64,000 nucleotides of DNA, taken from Rhodococcus sp. 4CII (lineage in GTDB: Bacteria > Actinomycetota > Actinomycetes > Mycobacteriales > Mycobacteriaceae). The notes under the pieces are model-generated. The model searched no databases and had not been told where the DNA came from. It saw only the letters and a program-made list of their open reading frames with translations. Both the position numbers and the translations under genes were made by a program. Location of the stretch: contig NZ_JACCFE010000002.1 of assembly GCF_014256275.1 (NCBI RefSeq), positions 4,568,001 through 4,632,000 of the forward strand, read 5' to 3'. Shown here one piece after another: positions 1-8,071 of this stretch. How positions within the stretch are numbered: the stretch's first letter is position 1; each line of letters begins with the position of its first letter.

Positions 1-270
1 GACGCGCTCCGGGTCGCGCGCCAACGATTCGGCGAAACCCGCACGAGAACCGAATTGCAGGCCCGGATCGACGCGCTCACGGCTCGGGAACGCGAAATTC
101 TCGCGCTCGTACTCGACGGATTGCCGAGCAAGAACATCGCCAAGGAGCTGGGCATCAGCGTGAAAACTGTCGACGTGCATCGCACCCGGATCAAGGAGAA
201 GACCGGGGCCGACAGCATCGCCGTCCTGGTGCGCGACATCCTGCAGGCCGGAATTGCCGTTCCGCGATAG
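1..270 (+). CDS. Response regulator, LuxR/FixJ type, C-terminal part (cut by window edge)
   Basis: The reading frame is open from the first base, so the gene begins outside the window and only about 89 codons are visible. The sequence contains a LuxR-type helix-turn-helix: the LTAREREILALVLDG start, then SKNIAKELGISVKTVDVHR and the family-typical IKEKTGADS end. This DNA-binding domain is usual in FixJ/NodW-type response regulators, whose receiver domain would lie upstream. The gene ends 30 bases before the 3' end of the convergent iac-like operon, and a matching two-PAS histidine kinase lies on the other side of that operon, so the pair probably controls it. Pairing with that kinase is inferred from position only. 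Confidence 0.85.
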   Translation, partial: DALRVARQRFGETRTRTELQARIDALTAREREILALVLDGLPSKNIAKELGISVKTVDVHRTRIKEKTGADSIAVLVRDILQAGIAVPR

Positions 271-300
271 CTTCTCGCCGTCGAACGATGGGGAAGACCC

Positions 301-1260
301 TCACGGAAGTTCGACGACGAGACGCCCGGATCGAGCGCGCGACACACACGCCGCGATTCTGTCGCCGGCCTTCCGCTCGCTCTTGGTGAGGCAGTTGTCC
401 CGATGGTCTGGCTCGCCTTCCAGCACATCGAGGACACAGGTGCCGCAGATACCCTCCCGGCAGGACGTGTCGATCTCGATGTCGTTCTCCTCGAGCACCT
501 CGGCGATCGACTTTCCGGCCGGCACGTCGAACACCTCGCCCGTGTCGAGTTCCAATTCGAACGCCGTGTCTTCCCCGGTCGACACGGGTGCCGCGGCCTC
601 GAAATGCTCGAAGTGCACCGAGTCCTCGCCGACCGCCGCTTCCGCCAACTGGCGGACCCGAGCCATGAAACCTTCGGGGCCGCACGTGTAGACGTGCGTC
701 GCGGCGGATGCGTCCACCAGGATCTTCTCCAGGGCCGAGAACTGGTCGTCGCGCGTCAGACCGAAATGCAGGTGCACGTCACGGCGGAAGTCCGAGGCCT
801 CCAGCAGTTCGACGAAGGCCGCCTGCTCCCTCGCCCGGGCGAAGTAGTGCAGTTCGAACCGGCGTCCGTCCCGGTGCAGTGCGAAAGCCAGGCTCAGCAT
901 CGGTGTGAGGCCGATGCCTGCGGCGACCAGGATGTGCCGATCCGCGTGCTCGGCGACGGCGAGCAGCGTGCGCGGCCGGCTGATCCGCAACTCGCTGCCG
1001 AGCGACACCTGGTCGTGCAACGCGGCCGAGCCGCCGCGCGGGCCGGTCTCGCGTTTGACTGCGACAACATAGGATTCGGGTTCGTGCGGCGGGCTGCACA
1101 GTGAGTATTGAGTGAGGACGTCCGTCGGTCCGAGGATGTCGATGTGGGCGCCCGCCGGATAGGGGTCGAACGGGGAACCGTCCGTGCGAACCAGTCGGAA
1201 GGACTTGATATCCGGTGCTTCGTCGACGATGTCCGCGACGGTGACAGTGAACATGCTCAT
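301..1260 (-). CDS. iacF: Oxygenase reductase component, IacF-like (FMN/FAD, NAD, 2Fe-2S)
   Basis: A 319-residue reductase of the phthalate dioxygenase reductase/VanB class. It passes electrons from NAD(P)H through flavin to a C-terminal plant-type 2Fe-2S centre and then to a Rieske oxygenase. The flavin/NAD part covers about residues 1-225, with YSLCSPP and GIGLTPML motifs. The ferredoxin domain has Cys267, Cys272, Cys275 and Cys305 in the family spacing C-x4-C-x2-C-x29-C. It is the last gene of the minus-strand operon, 27 bases after the SDR gene. The operon order matches iacA-B-I-C-D-E-F, so the partner is the IacC/IacD oxygenase. A VanB role with another oxygenase is possible, but the adjacent large and small subunits make that less likely. 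Confidence 0.85.
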   Translation of the reverse strand: MSMFTVTVADIVDEAPDIKSFRLVRTDGSPFDPYPAGAHIDILGPTDVLTQYSLCSPPHEPESYVVAVKRETGPRGGSAALHDQVSLGSELRISRPRTLLAVAEHADRHILVAAGIGLTPMLSLAFALHRDGRRFELHYFARAREQAAFVELLEASDFRRDVHLHFGLTRDDQFSALEKILVDASAATHVYTCGPEGFMARVRQLAEAAVGEDSVHFEHFEAAAPVSTGEDTAFELELDTGEVFDVPAGKSIAEVLEENDIEIDTSCREGICGTCVLDVLEGEPDHRDNCLTKSERKAGDRIAACVSRARSGRLVVELP

Positions 1261-1287
1261 GGTGATCCTTCTCGTCGCGCGGACGGG

Positions 1288-2028
1288 TTACCGCATATAC
1301 AGGCCGCCGTTGACGTCCCAGCAGGCTCCCGTGACCGAGGCGGCCGTCGGAGACGCGAGCAGGGCAACCGTCTCGGCGATGAAGTCGGGTGAGCCCAGGG
1401 TGCCCACCGGAATCGTGGTGACAATCGCGGCGAGCTTGTCCGAGGGCACCGTCTCCCGCACCACCGGGAGGTCCAGCGGCCCGGGGGAGACGGCGTTGAC
1501 CGTCACACCGGACGGCGCGAGTTCGCGTGCGAACACCTTGGTCAGCGTGCCGACGCCGCCCTTCGCCGCGGCGTAGTGGGCGCCGGTCGCGGTGCCGCCG
1601 TTCTGGCCGGCGAGCGACGCGACGTTGACGATTCGGCCGTATCCGCGTTCGGCGAAATGGCTGCCGAACACCTGACAGCCGAGGAACGCCCCGTTGAGGT
1701 TGATCTCGACGATGTCCGAGAATTCCTCGGGCGCGATGGCCATCAGCGACCCGGTCTGCGACCGGCCCGCGTTGTTGACGAGAACGTCCGCCCCACCCCA
1801 GAGGTCGACGACCAGGTCGCGCACGGATTCGAAGTTGGCCTTCTTCCGGACGTCGAGCGGTGCGGCGACGGCAGTGGTACCGGAGGCATCGAGCTCTGCG
1901 GCAGTCTCTTTCGCCGCGGCCTCGTCGAGGTCCGCGACCACCACTCGATATCCGCGGTCGTGCAACTGTCGGGCGATGGCGGCGCCGAGCCCGCGCCCAG
2001 CGCCCGTGACTACTGCGACATGATCCAT
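1288..2028 (-). CDS. iacE: Short-chain dehydrogenase/reductase, IacE-like
   Basis: A 246-residue classical SDR. It has the N-terminal TGAGRGLG nucleotide-binding motif, the NNAG motif near residue 88 and a YAAAKGG catalytic Tyr/Lys pair. I start it at ATG 2028 because a GGAG lies six bases upstream; a TTG at 2040 is an in-frame alternative. In the indole-3-acetate pathway, IacE works with IacA on the way to dioxindole-3-acetate. The gene sits between the oxygenase small subunit and the reductase, the position iacE has in known clusters. The SDR family assignment is certain; the substrate is inferred from synteny. Confidence 0.85.
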   Translation of the reverse strand: MDHVAVVTGAGRGLGAAIARQLHDRGYRVVVADLDEAAAKETAAELDASGTTAVAAPLDVRKKANFESVRDLVVDLWGGADVLVNNAGRSQTGSLMAIAPEEFSDIVEINLNGAFLGCQVFGSHFAERGYGRIVNVASLAGQNGGTATGAHYAAAKGGVGTLTKVFARELAPSGVTVNAVSPGPLDLPVVRETVPSDKLAAIVTTIPVGTLGSPDFIAETVALLASPTAASVTGACWDVNGGLYMR

Positions 2029-2055
2029 GTCGAACTCCAATTCTGGGTGGGAAGG

Positions 2056-2559
2056 TCAGAGGAGGTAGCCGGACGCGTTGACCGCACCCTGCGAGTTGAC
2101 GAGCCGGATCACCTTCAGGTCGAGTCGTGGTCCGGACTCGGTGTAGCGAATGCGGTGGGTGACGTCGGCGGCGAGGGTCTGCTGTTCGTCGCGCTTGAAT
2201 CCGACGAGGATCTGCGCGGACCGCAGCGTGACCGAGTCATCGGTTCGCTCCTCGACCGTGAAGCGCGACAGCGTGCGGACGGTCCGGGCCGCGGCCAGCG
2301 CCGACATGGAGTAGCCGGACGTCAACCGTTCGATGCGCATGCGGCGCATCCGGGTGTCGTCGTTGACCATGTTGAGGGAACCGTCGAAGTCGTCGGTCTC
2401 CGGATCGATGGGAATGATGTACCGGCCGCTGTCGGTCCAGAGGGCGTCCCAGCTCTGGTAGTCCTTGGCATCGAGGAGTGCCGCTTCCTGCCAGACGAGT
2501 TCGATCGCCTGGAGCACCCGCGTGTCGGACAACTGGGCGGTCATGAGGTCAGTGCTCAT
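2056..2559 (-). CDS. iacD: Ring-hydroxylating oxygenase small (beta) subunit, IacD-like
   Basis: A 167-residue protein with the SnoaL/NTF2-like fold of aromatic-ring-hydroxylating dioxygenase beta subunits. Features typical of the family are the early EAALLDAKDYQSWDALW segment and the central RMRRMRIERL run. It overlaps the end of the large-subunit gene by 11 bases, which suggests translational coupling and equal production of the two subunits. The subunit has no cofactor and stabilises the alpha subunit. The length is normal. Assignment to the indole-3-acetate pathway rests on the surrounding gene order. Confidence 0.87.
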   Translation of the reverse strand: MSTDLMTAQLSDTRVLQAIELVWQEAALLDAKDYQSWDALWTDSGRYIIPIDPETDDFDGSLNMVNDDTRMRRMRIERLTSGYSMSALAAARTVRTLSRFTVEERTDDSVTLRSAQILVGFKRDEQQTLAADVTHRIRYTESGPRLDLKVIRLVNSQGAVNASGYLL

Positions 2560-3835
2560 CGTTCATCATCTTCTTCCACATTGCGTATGCCTCGCGCATT
2601 CCGGTCTCGTCGGTGACGTGCGACGTGCGGTGTCCGTTACTGTCGAGCCCTTCGCGGTTCAGGCCGCGGTTCACCATGATCGGCATTCCGGGGGCACCGC
2701 GGGATCCGCGTTGGACCCGGTCCCACGCCTCGGAGTCGTCGGGGCTGCCGAACCCGAACGGGCCCTGGAAGTGTTCGTGGATTCGGAGGCGTTCCCGGTT
2801 GACGATCTCCGGTCCGCCGTCCATGCCGAGGGCGATGTGCCGGATCTCGGTCTCGTCGACGGAGATGGGCCGCAGGACGCGGAAGAACGACATCGACATC
2901 GCGACGTTGGGGAAGATGTTGAGATTGAACCCGGCTCCGTGCATCGAGCGGACGATGCGGCGGACCTGGTCGGCGGGCATCGTCTTCGACAGCTCGTCGA
3001 CGATGTGGTCGAACCGCGCCTGAATCTTCTCGCTGCCGTCGTCGTGGTCCAGGTCGACGTGTTCGGGGACCATGATCGCGACGCTGTGGCCGTTGCCGAG
3101 CGCATGCGTTACGGCGTTGTCGTCGGTCATGAAGGACAGCATGTCCGCCGTCTCGGCGTCCACGGACGACATCCACGACCGGTGCACGATGGGAAAGTGG
3201 TAGCCGTCGGTGGTGTTCTCCAGCTGGATCTTCCAGTTCCCGCGGAACCGGAAGCAGTGTTCGCCCTGGGTCTTGATGGGGTAGCCGGCGCCCTGCTTCA
3301 TGAACAGGTCGATCCACACCTTCGCGTCGCCGAGGAACTCGTCGAGGGGTTCGACGTCGGGGTTGAAGCTGGCGAAGATCATCCCGGCGTACGACTCCAC
3401 CCGCAGGCTCTGCAGGGGCAGGTCCTTCTTGTCGAGGTCCTCGTCGTAGCCGTCGGGGTAGGGGATCCCGCGTAGCCGACCGTCGAGGGCGTACGACCAG
3501 CTGTGATACGGGCAGGTGAACCCGTTCGCCTTGCCCTTGGGGACCTCGCACACGCTGGCTCCGCGGTGCCGGCACCGGTTGAGCAGGACGTTGAAGTTCC
3601 CCTTGCGGTCGCGGTTGACGATCACCGGCTGCCTGCCGATCGTGGCCTGCTTGAAGCTGCCGGCCTCCGGGATCTCGCTTTCGTGCGCCACCCACACCCA
3701 GGTGCGGTAGAAAATCTTCTCGAGCTCGGCCTCGAAGATCTCCGGGTCGGTGTACAGCGATCCGGCGACCCGGTCGTCGTCGGCGAGATCCGCGAACCGG
3801 GTGTCGGTCGCGGTGGGGTCGAGTGAAGTGGTCAT
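2549..3835 (-). CDS. iacC: Rieske ring-hydroxylating oxygenase large (alpha) subunit, IacC-like
   Basis: A 428-residue Rieske oxygenase. The Rieske centre is complete: Cys88-x-His90 and Cys108-x2-His111. The mononuclear iron site is visible as DGYHFPIVHR, with His213 and His218. I chose ATG 3835 over the in-frame TTG at 3850 because it is preceded by an AAAGAG ribosome-binding sequence. In the iac pathway this enzyme, with IacD and the IacF reductase, converts dioxindole-3-acetate to catechol. The gene lies between iacI-like and iacD-like genes, as in characterised clusters. An oxygenase for another aromatic acid cannot be excluded by sequence alone. Confidence 0.88.
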   Translation of the reverse strand: MTTSLDPTATDTRFADLADDDRVAGSLYTDPEIFEAELEKIFYRTWVWVAHESEIPEAGSFKQATIGRQPVIVNRDRKGNFNVLLNRCRHRGASVCEVPKGKANGFTCPYHSWSYALDGRLRGIPYPDGYDEDLDKKDLPLQSLRVESYAGMIFASFNPDVEPLDEFLGDAKVWIDLFMKQGAGYPIKTQGEHCFRFRGNWKIQLENTTDGYHFPIVHRSWMSSVDAETADMLSFMTDDNAVTHALGNGHSVAIMVPEHVDLDHDDGSEKIQARFDHIVDELSKTMPADQVRRIVRSMHGAGFNLNIFPNVAMSMSFFRVLRPISVDETEIRHIALGMDGGPEIVNRERLRIHEHFQGPFGFGSPDDSEAWDRVQRGSRGAPGMPIMVNRGLNREGLDSNGHRTSHVTDETGMREAYAMWKKMMNDEH

Positions 3836-3846
3836 CACGTTCTCTT

Positions 3847-4344
3847 TCAATTCGATTCGAGCAGTCGCGTCGCCTCGTCGAGGCGTGTCACGAACAGCTT
3901 CTCGGTCGTGAAGTGCTTGATTCGGGCGGTGCCGACCCGGACTTCACAGTCGGCGGTGACACGGGCAACGAGTAGTTCGGCCGATCCGTCGGCATATCGC
4001 GACAGCTGCTGCATGATCCACCGCCCCCGGGCCGTGGTGTCGTCGACGTCGATCTGCTCGCTTCCGAGAAGATGCACGTTGTTGCGGAAATGCGTGCTCG
4101 GGGGGAGATATTCGGCGAGCATCTCGACCACCGCGTCGCGGCCTTCCCGCTTGCCGAACTTGCCGGAGTAGGCGGCGCCGAGTCCCTCCCAGACCGTGTC
4201 GTGAGTGAAGAGGGAGGCGAGCTCCCCGAGGGAAAAGTTCACGGACGGAACGTCGCACAGCTCCATGTACCGGCACATCACGCGGTGCACGGCCGCGCGC
4301 TTCTCGATGCGCTCGATCGCTTCCGCGGAGTCCAGTCCGCTCAC
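3847..4344 (-). CDS. iacI: SnoaL/NTF2-like protein, IacI-like
   Basis: A 165-residue protein of the NTF2/SnoaL superfamily, with the usual early helix (IEKRAAVHRVMCRYMELCD), a central FTHDTVWEG segment and a strand-rich C-terminal half. It starts with GTG at 4344, overlapping the stop of the preceding iacB-like gene by four bases (GTGA). IacI has no firmly defined enzymatic step as far as I know. The identity comes from fold plus position between iacB and iacC. A cyclase or hydratase-like activity is possible for this fold. Confidence 0.75.
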   Translation of the reverse strand: MSGLDSAEAIERIEKRAAVHRVMCRYMELCDVPSVNFSLGELASLFTHDTVWEGLGAAYSGKFGKREGRDAVVEMLAEYLPPSTHFRNNVHLLGSEQIDVDDTTARGRWIMQQLSRYADGSAELLVARVTADCEVRVGTARIKHFTTEKLFVTRLDEATRLLESN

Positions 4345-4718
4345 ACGTTCAGATCGACGTCGTCACGGACGGTGAGTGCACGGCCGATGCGGGCCTCGAT
4401 CTTCGCGTACCGCCACAGCGTGTACTCGCCCACCGTGGTGGTGCGGAAGAGGTTGCAGACGGCCTTGACAGTCTCCTGGGTGTCGACGTCGGCGAGGATG
4501 TAGCACGTCCACGGCCAGCCGTCCGACGGCCCGACCATGTGACTGTCGTCGTCGATGTCCCCGATCACCCGGACGCCGGGTGTGTCGGCCACCGCGTCCA
4601 TCATCCCGGAGAACGCCTTCCACACCAGCCCGCCCTGGCCGGTCGGCAGGTCGAAGAAGTTCTGGTTGATGCCGATGCAGAACAGGACCCGCAACGGTGC
4701 GGTCTTGGTGTCGCTCAT
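4341..4718 (-). CDS. iacB: Small protein IacB-like, function unknown
   Basis: A 125-residue soluble protein without a recognisable catalytic motif. It begins VLFCIGINQNFFDLP and has a WPWTCYILADVDTQETVKAVCNLFR core, compatible with a dimeric alpha/beta-barrel fold. It lies 29 bases after the flavoprotein gene and overlaps iacI by four bases. In known iac clusters a protein of this size, iacB, directly follows iacA. Its role there is unsettled, so I assign the name by position and size and give no reaction. Confidence 0.72.
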   Translation of the reverse strand: MSDTKTAPLRVLFCIGINQNFFDLPTGQGGLVWKAFSGMMDAVADTPGVRVIGDIDDDSHMVGPSDGWPWTCYILADVDTQETVKAVCNLFRTTTVGEYTLWRYAKIEARIGRALTVRDDVDLNV

Positions 4719-4747
4719 GATCGTCTCCTCGAGTCGAAATGGGGTGG

Positions 4748-5908
4748 TCAGATGAAGCCGGGGAAGGGCGGAATGTTCATCAGCACGGCGCCGGCGCTGT
4801 CGTAGATGCCGTCCCCGAGGAATGCGTGCTGCGGCGGAACGAGGGCCTCGCGCATGTAGCGCTGCATCGCGTTGCCGTCGTAGATCGCGCCGGTGCCCGA
4901 CAGTTGGAACGCGGTGTGCACGGCGGACGCTCCCGCCTTGGCCACGTGCGTCGAGGACAGCCGGAGCAGCGCTGCAAGCCGGTCCGGGACCGGATCACCG
5001 GCGACCACCGTGGCATACGCCTCGTCGGTGACCTCGTAGAAGAAGGCGCGTGCGGATCGCAGCGTCGCCTCCGCCTTGGCCAGGTCGATGCGGTAGTAGG
5101 CGCGGTCGGCGAGCTTGGGCGCTCCGGTGATTCCGGTCCGTCCCGCACCGACCTCGAGCGCGTGGTCCAGGGCGGCACGGCCCACTCCGAGATTGACGAC
5201 GGCCAGCACCTGCGCGGCGTAGGCGATGGACGGATAGCGGTACAGGGGTTCGTCCACGGTCGGGATTCCTCCCCGGATGAAGGTCCATTCCTCGGGGACG
5301 ACGACCCCGTCGACCTTCAGTTCATGGCTTCCGGTTCCGGACAGTCCGACGACGTCCCAGTTCTCGACGATCTCGACGTCCTCCGGCCACAGCAGTGCGG
5401 TGCGCGGTTTTCCCGCGGTGGAGTCGCCGCCGCGGATTCCGACGCCGAGGATGTCGGCGCCCTTGCAGCCGCTGGCGAATTTCCACTGACCGGTGATCTT
5501 CAGACCACCCGGCACCTGCTCGGCGGGCTGGACCGGAAACAATCCGCCGGCGAAGACGAGGTCGGGGCTGTCCTTGTACAGCTCCGCCTGCGTCGCGAGC
5601 GGCAGCGCGGCCAGATAGACGAGAGCGGAGCCGAAGCTCGCGACCCACCCGGAGGACGCATCCACCGCGGAGATCCGTTCGATCATCCGCAGAAACTCGC
5701 TCGGCGGCAGTGCGTCGCCACCGAACTGGCGGGGTGTCGCCGCGCGATAGATGCCGACCGCCTTGAATTCGTCGATCATGTCGCGGGGCACGAATTTCTG
5801 TGTGGCGAACTCCTCGCGCCGCACAGCGATGTGCTCGAGGACGTCCTCGAACGACAACGGTGTGCCCGCAGTGGTGTCCGCCGTGTCCAGGGTCGGTGCG
5901 TTGGTCAT
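4748..5908 (-). CDS. iacA: Flavin-dependent monooxygenase of acyl-CoA dehydrogenase fold, IacA-like
   Basis: A 386-residue protein of the acyl-CoA dehydrogenase/HsaA-like hydroxylase group. Visible features are the N-terminal helical part, the ASSGWVASFG segment, the GQWKFASGC flavin-contact region near residue 140 and the VVGLSGTGSHEL region. Such proteins use reduced flavin supplied by a separate reductase to hydroxylate aromatic rings. IacA starts indole-3-acetate breakdown by oxidising the indole ring at C2. It is the first gene of the operon, divergent from the histidine kinase at 6107. The flavin reductase (iacG) normally needed is not adjacent and must be supplied from elsewhere. Confidence 0.86.
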   Translation of the reverse strand: MTNAPTLDTADTTAGTPLSFEDVLEHIAVRREEFATQKFVPRDMIDEFKAVGIYRAATPRQFGGDALPPSEFLRMIERISAVDASSGWVASFGSALVYLAALPLATQAELYKDSPDLVFAGGLFPVQPAEQVPGGLKITGQWKFASGCKGADILGVGIRGGDSTAGKPRTALLWPEDVEIVENWDVVGLSGTGSHELKVDGVVVPEEWTFIRGGIPTVDEPLYRYPSIAYAAQVLAVVNLGVGRAALDHALEVGAGRTGITGAPKLADRAYYRIDLAKAEATLRSARAFFYEVTDEAYATVVAGDPVPDRLAALLRLSSTHVAKAGASAVHTAFQLSGTGAIYDGNAMQRYMREALVPPQHAFLGDGIYDSAGAVLMNIPPFPGFI

Positions 5909-6106
5909 CGAATACTCCGATCGACGCGAAGTAGAAGGGGTGAGGCGTGTTTCGTCTGAGTTCCACGCTATTGAGCGCGTCCGTGTCGCTCAATCGGTGC
6001 TTCCCCCCGCACCCGTGCAGAGATGTCGCCCCGGACTGAAGGAATTCCCTATCGCGTCCGGCGTCGGATCGCTCAGTAGACTCGGATCGAGCCGAAGGAG
6101 GCTGCA
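5909..6106. promoter_or_regulatory. Divergent intergenic region between iacA-like gene and histidine kinase
   Basis: This 198-base gap must contain the promoter of the seven-gene iac-like operon on the minus strand and that of the kinase on the plus strand. The kinase start is set by GAAGGAGG at 6094-6101 before GTG 6107. I could not pick a convincing operator by eye. It is the natural place for the response regulator to bind. Confidence 0.5.
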
Positions 6107-7612
6107 GTGTCCGATCTCGCGCCGTCCGACTACGAGCGACTCGTCGAGTCTCTCCGCTACTGCGTCCTGGTCCACGATGCGGCGACCAAGGACATCCTCT
6201 GGGCCAACCGGGCCGCGTCGGAACTGCTCGAGTTCACGGTCGAGGAGCTCAAACCGCTCAAGGCGCCGGACATGAGTTCGCGCGCGAAACGTTACCGGCG
6301 ATCGGTGGGACGGCGATGGCTCCAGGAGGCGGTCGACCGGGGAGTCGCCGTCACGGAATGGGCGTATCGCGCGAAGAGTGGGAGAGAAGTCCTGACCGAA
6401 GCGATCGCGGTGCGGGTCGAATTGAACGACCGGACCGTGGTCATGGTGCAGTTCCGCGACATCGAGCAGGAAGCGTCGATGCGCCGCGACCTCACCCGCA
6501 CCGAGGCCGATCTCACCCGGACCGAGGCCCGGCTGTCGGCCTTCCTGCGGAACATGGCCGAGGGAATTCTCGTGCTCGACGACGACAGCCGGATCACCTA
6601 TGCGAGCGAGGCGGCGTCCCAGCTCCTCGAAATGCCGGTGGCATCGCTTGTCGGCGAACGTTTCACGGAGTTCTGCCGCGCCGGGCAGTCGCGGGAAAGT
6701 GTGCGACGGGCTCTGGAGCTGACGACCGTCGAGGGCGGATCGCAGGGTCTGCGCTACGAGGTCGAACTGCCGTCCGAGCAGCTCCGCTGGCATGCGGGCA
6801 GCTGCCAGCACATTGCCATCGAGAACGACCTGAGTGGCCACCTGCTGCTCTTTCACGACGTGACCGAACACGTGCACACCGAACAGGAGCACGAACGGGA
6901 TTCGCAGTACCTCAATTACCTCGCCCGCTACAACGCGATGGGCGACATGGCGATGGCGATCGCGCACGAACTGGCGCAGCCGCTCGCGGCCGCCACCAAT
7001 TTCGTCGCAGGAACGCAGAGCCGGCTCGGCGACGGCGAGGCCCGACACGACGAGGTGAGCTGGGGGCTGCGGGAGGCGCGCAAGCAACTCGACCGGGCAA
7101 ACCAGATCGTGCGGAGCCTCCGCGAATACGTGACGCAACTCGAGGAGTCGCAGCAGACCGTCGACGTCAACGACATCGTCGACGAATGCGCCTATTTCAT
7201 CGACATTCGCGCGCGGCAGAAGGGCGTTCGCGTCGAGTACCTCCGTGCGAACACGGACGTGTCCGTCGTGTGCGAGCGCGTGCTCACCGGGCAGGTCATC
7301 CTGAACCTGTGTTTCAACGCGATCGACGAGATGGCCGAATGGCCGCCGGCCGAGCGTGTCGTGACCGTCCGCACCGAGGCCACCGAGTCGGCGGGCGTCG
7401 TCAGCGTCGAGGACCACGGCAAGGGCCTCTCGCACATCCCGGACGGGCGAATCTTCGACGGCGCGTTCACCTCGAAGTCCACGGGCCACGGCATCGGGCT
7501 GGCGCTGAGCCATCGCATCATCACCCGTCAGGGCGGCACGCTCGACGCGCGGGAGAACGACCCGCACGGGGCCGTCTTCACGTTCACGTTGCCGATCGAC
7601 CCGAACCGGTGA
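6107..7612 (+). CDS. Two-PAS sensor histidine kinase, FixL/NodV type
   Basis: A 501-residue cytosolic-looking kinase with no membrane segment. PAS domain 1 covers about residues 10-120 and PAS domain 2 about 145-260, separated by a short repeated helix (DLTRTEADLTRTEARL). The phosphoacceptor is His287 in AIAHELAQPLAA, typical of FixL/NodV-type kinases. The N box is NLCFNAIDEM and the G boxes are VEDHGKGL and GHGIGLALS. The GTG start follows a strong ribosome-binding site. It is divergent from the iac-like operon, while the LuxR-type response regulator sits at the operon's other end. It probably senses indole-3-acetate or a related compound through a PAS domain; the ligand is inference. Confidence 0.9.
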   Translation: MSDLAPSDYERLVESLRYCVLVHDAATKDILWANRAASELLEFTVEELKPLKAPDMSSRAKRYRRSVGRRWLQEAVDRGVAVTEWAYRAKSGREVLTEAIAVRVELNDRTVVMVQFRDIEQEASMRRDLTRTEADLTRTEARLSAFLRNMAEGILVLDDDSRITYASEAASQLLEMPVASLVGERFTEFCRAGQSRESVRRALELTTVEGGSQGLRYEVELPSEQLRWHAGSCQHIAIENDLSGHLLLFHDVTEHVHTEQEHERDSQYLNYLARYNAMGDMAMAIAHELAQPLAAATNFVAGTQSRLGDGEARHDEVSWGLREARKQLDRANQIVRSLREYVTQLEESQQTVDVNDIVDECAYFIDIRARQKGVRVEYLRANTDVSVVCERVLTGQVILNLCFNAIDEMAEWPPAERVVTVRTEATESAGVVSVEDHGKGLSHIPDGRIFDGAFTSKSTGHGIGLALSHRIITRQGGTLDARENDPHGAVFTFTLPIDPNR

Positions 7613-7712
7613 GCGGCCCGGTGGCCGTGCGGGTAAAGGTTTCTCGCCTTCCACCGGGCACCACCCGGTTCTAGCGTGGTACGAAAGATCGCCGCGGCCC
7701 CGGAGGTATCTC

Positions 7713-7982
7713 GTGGACTACTCGCATCACCATCGGACATTTCTGACCTGTTACGCCGACACCCACCGTTACGGGTGGCACCACGTCGACCTCTTCGTCC
7801 ACGACGAGGACGGAAACGAGGTGAACTGGGTCCACTGGCAGGTGCGGGACGATGGACCGGACGGCGCCGACGCCGCCACCGCGCGTGTCGAGCCGAACCT
7901 GCGGCGGACCACCGACTGGCAACGCGGAATCAGCGCCGACGGCAGTGAATATTGGATCGCCGAGGCGGCATGGGCTCAATGA
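7713..7982 (+). CDS. Small hypothetical protein, 89 residues
   Basis: A small soluble protein rich in His, Trp and acidic residues (DYSHHHRTFLTCYADTHRYGWHHVDLFVHDEDG). The GTG start at 7713 is preceded by GGAGG at 7699-7703, a plausible ribosome-binding site. I do not recognise the family. It lies 100 bases after the kinase on the same strand and is followed by a strong hairpin at 8013-8055, which supports it as the last gene of the transcript. The many His residues could bind metal, but no defined motif is visible. Confidence 0.6.
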   Translation: MDYSHHHRTFLTCYADTHRYGWHHVDLFVHDEDGNEVNWVHWQVRDDGPDGADAATARVEPNLRRTTDWQRGISADGSEYWIAEAAWAQ

Positions 7983-8012
7983 CCCTTACACACAGGCAAT
8001 TCGAGTAGAAAG

Positions 8013-8055
8013 CCGAAGAGCCGGTCCGCCGACATACGGTGGACCGGCTCTTCGG
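8013..8055. terminator. Bidirectional terminator hairpin
   Basis: A perfect 15-bp inverted repeat, arms CCGAAGAGCCGGTCC (8013-8027) and its complement (8041-8055), encloses a 13-base loop. It lies between the 3' ends of the convergent small gene at 7713 and amidohydrolase gene at 8072, so it can stop transcription from both sides. Confidence 0.85.
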
Positions 8056-8071
8056 ACAATGCCGAGGGGAG

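Noticed and set aside
5990..7654. A 554-codon open frame on the minus strand across the kinase gene
   Set aside because: It is antisense to a complete histidine kinase with all motifs; its Arg/Gly/Val-rich composition is typical of a shadow frame in high-GC DNA.
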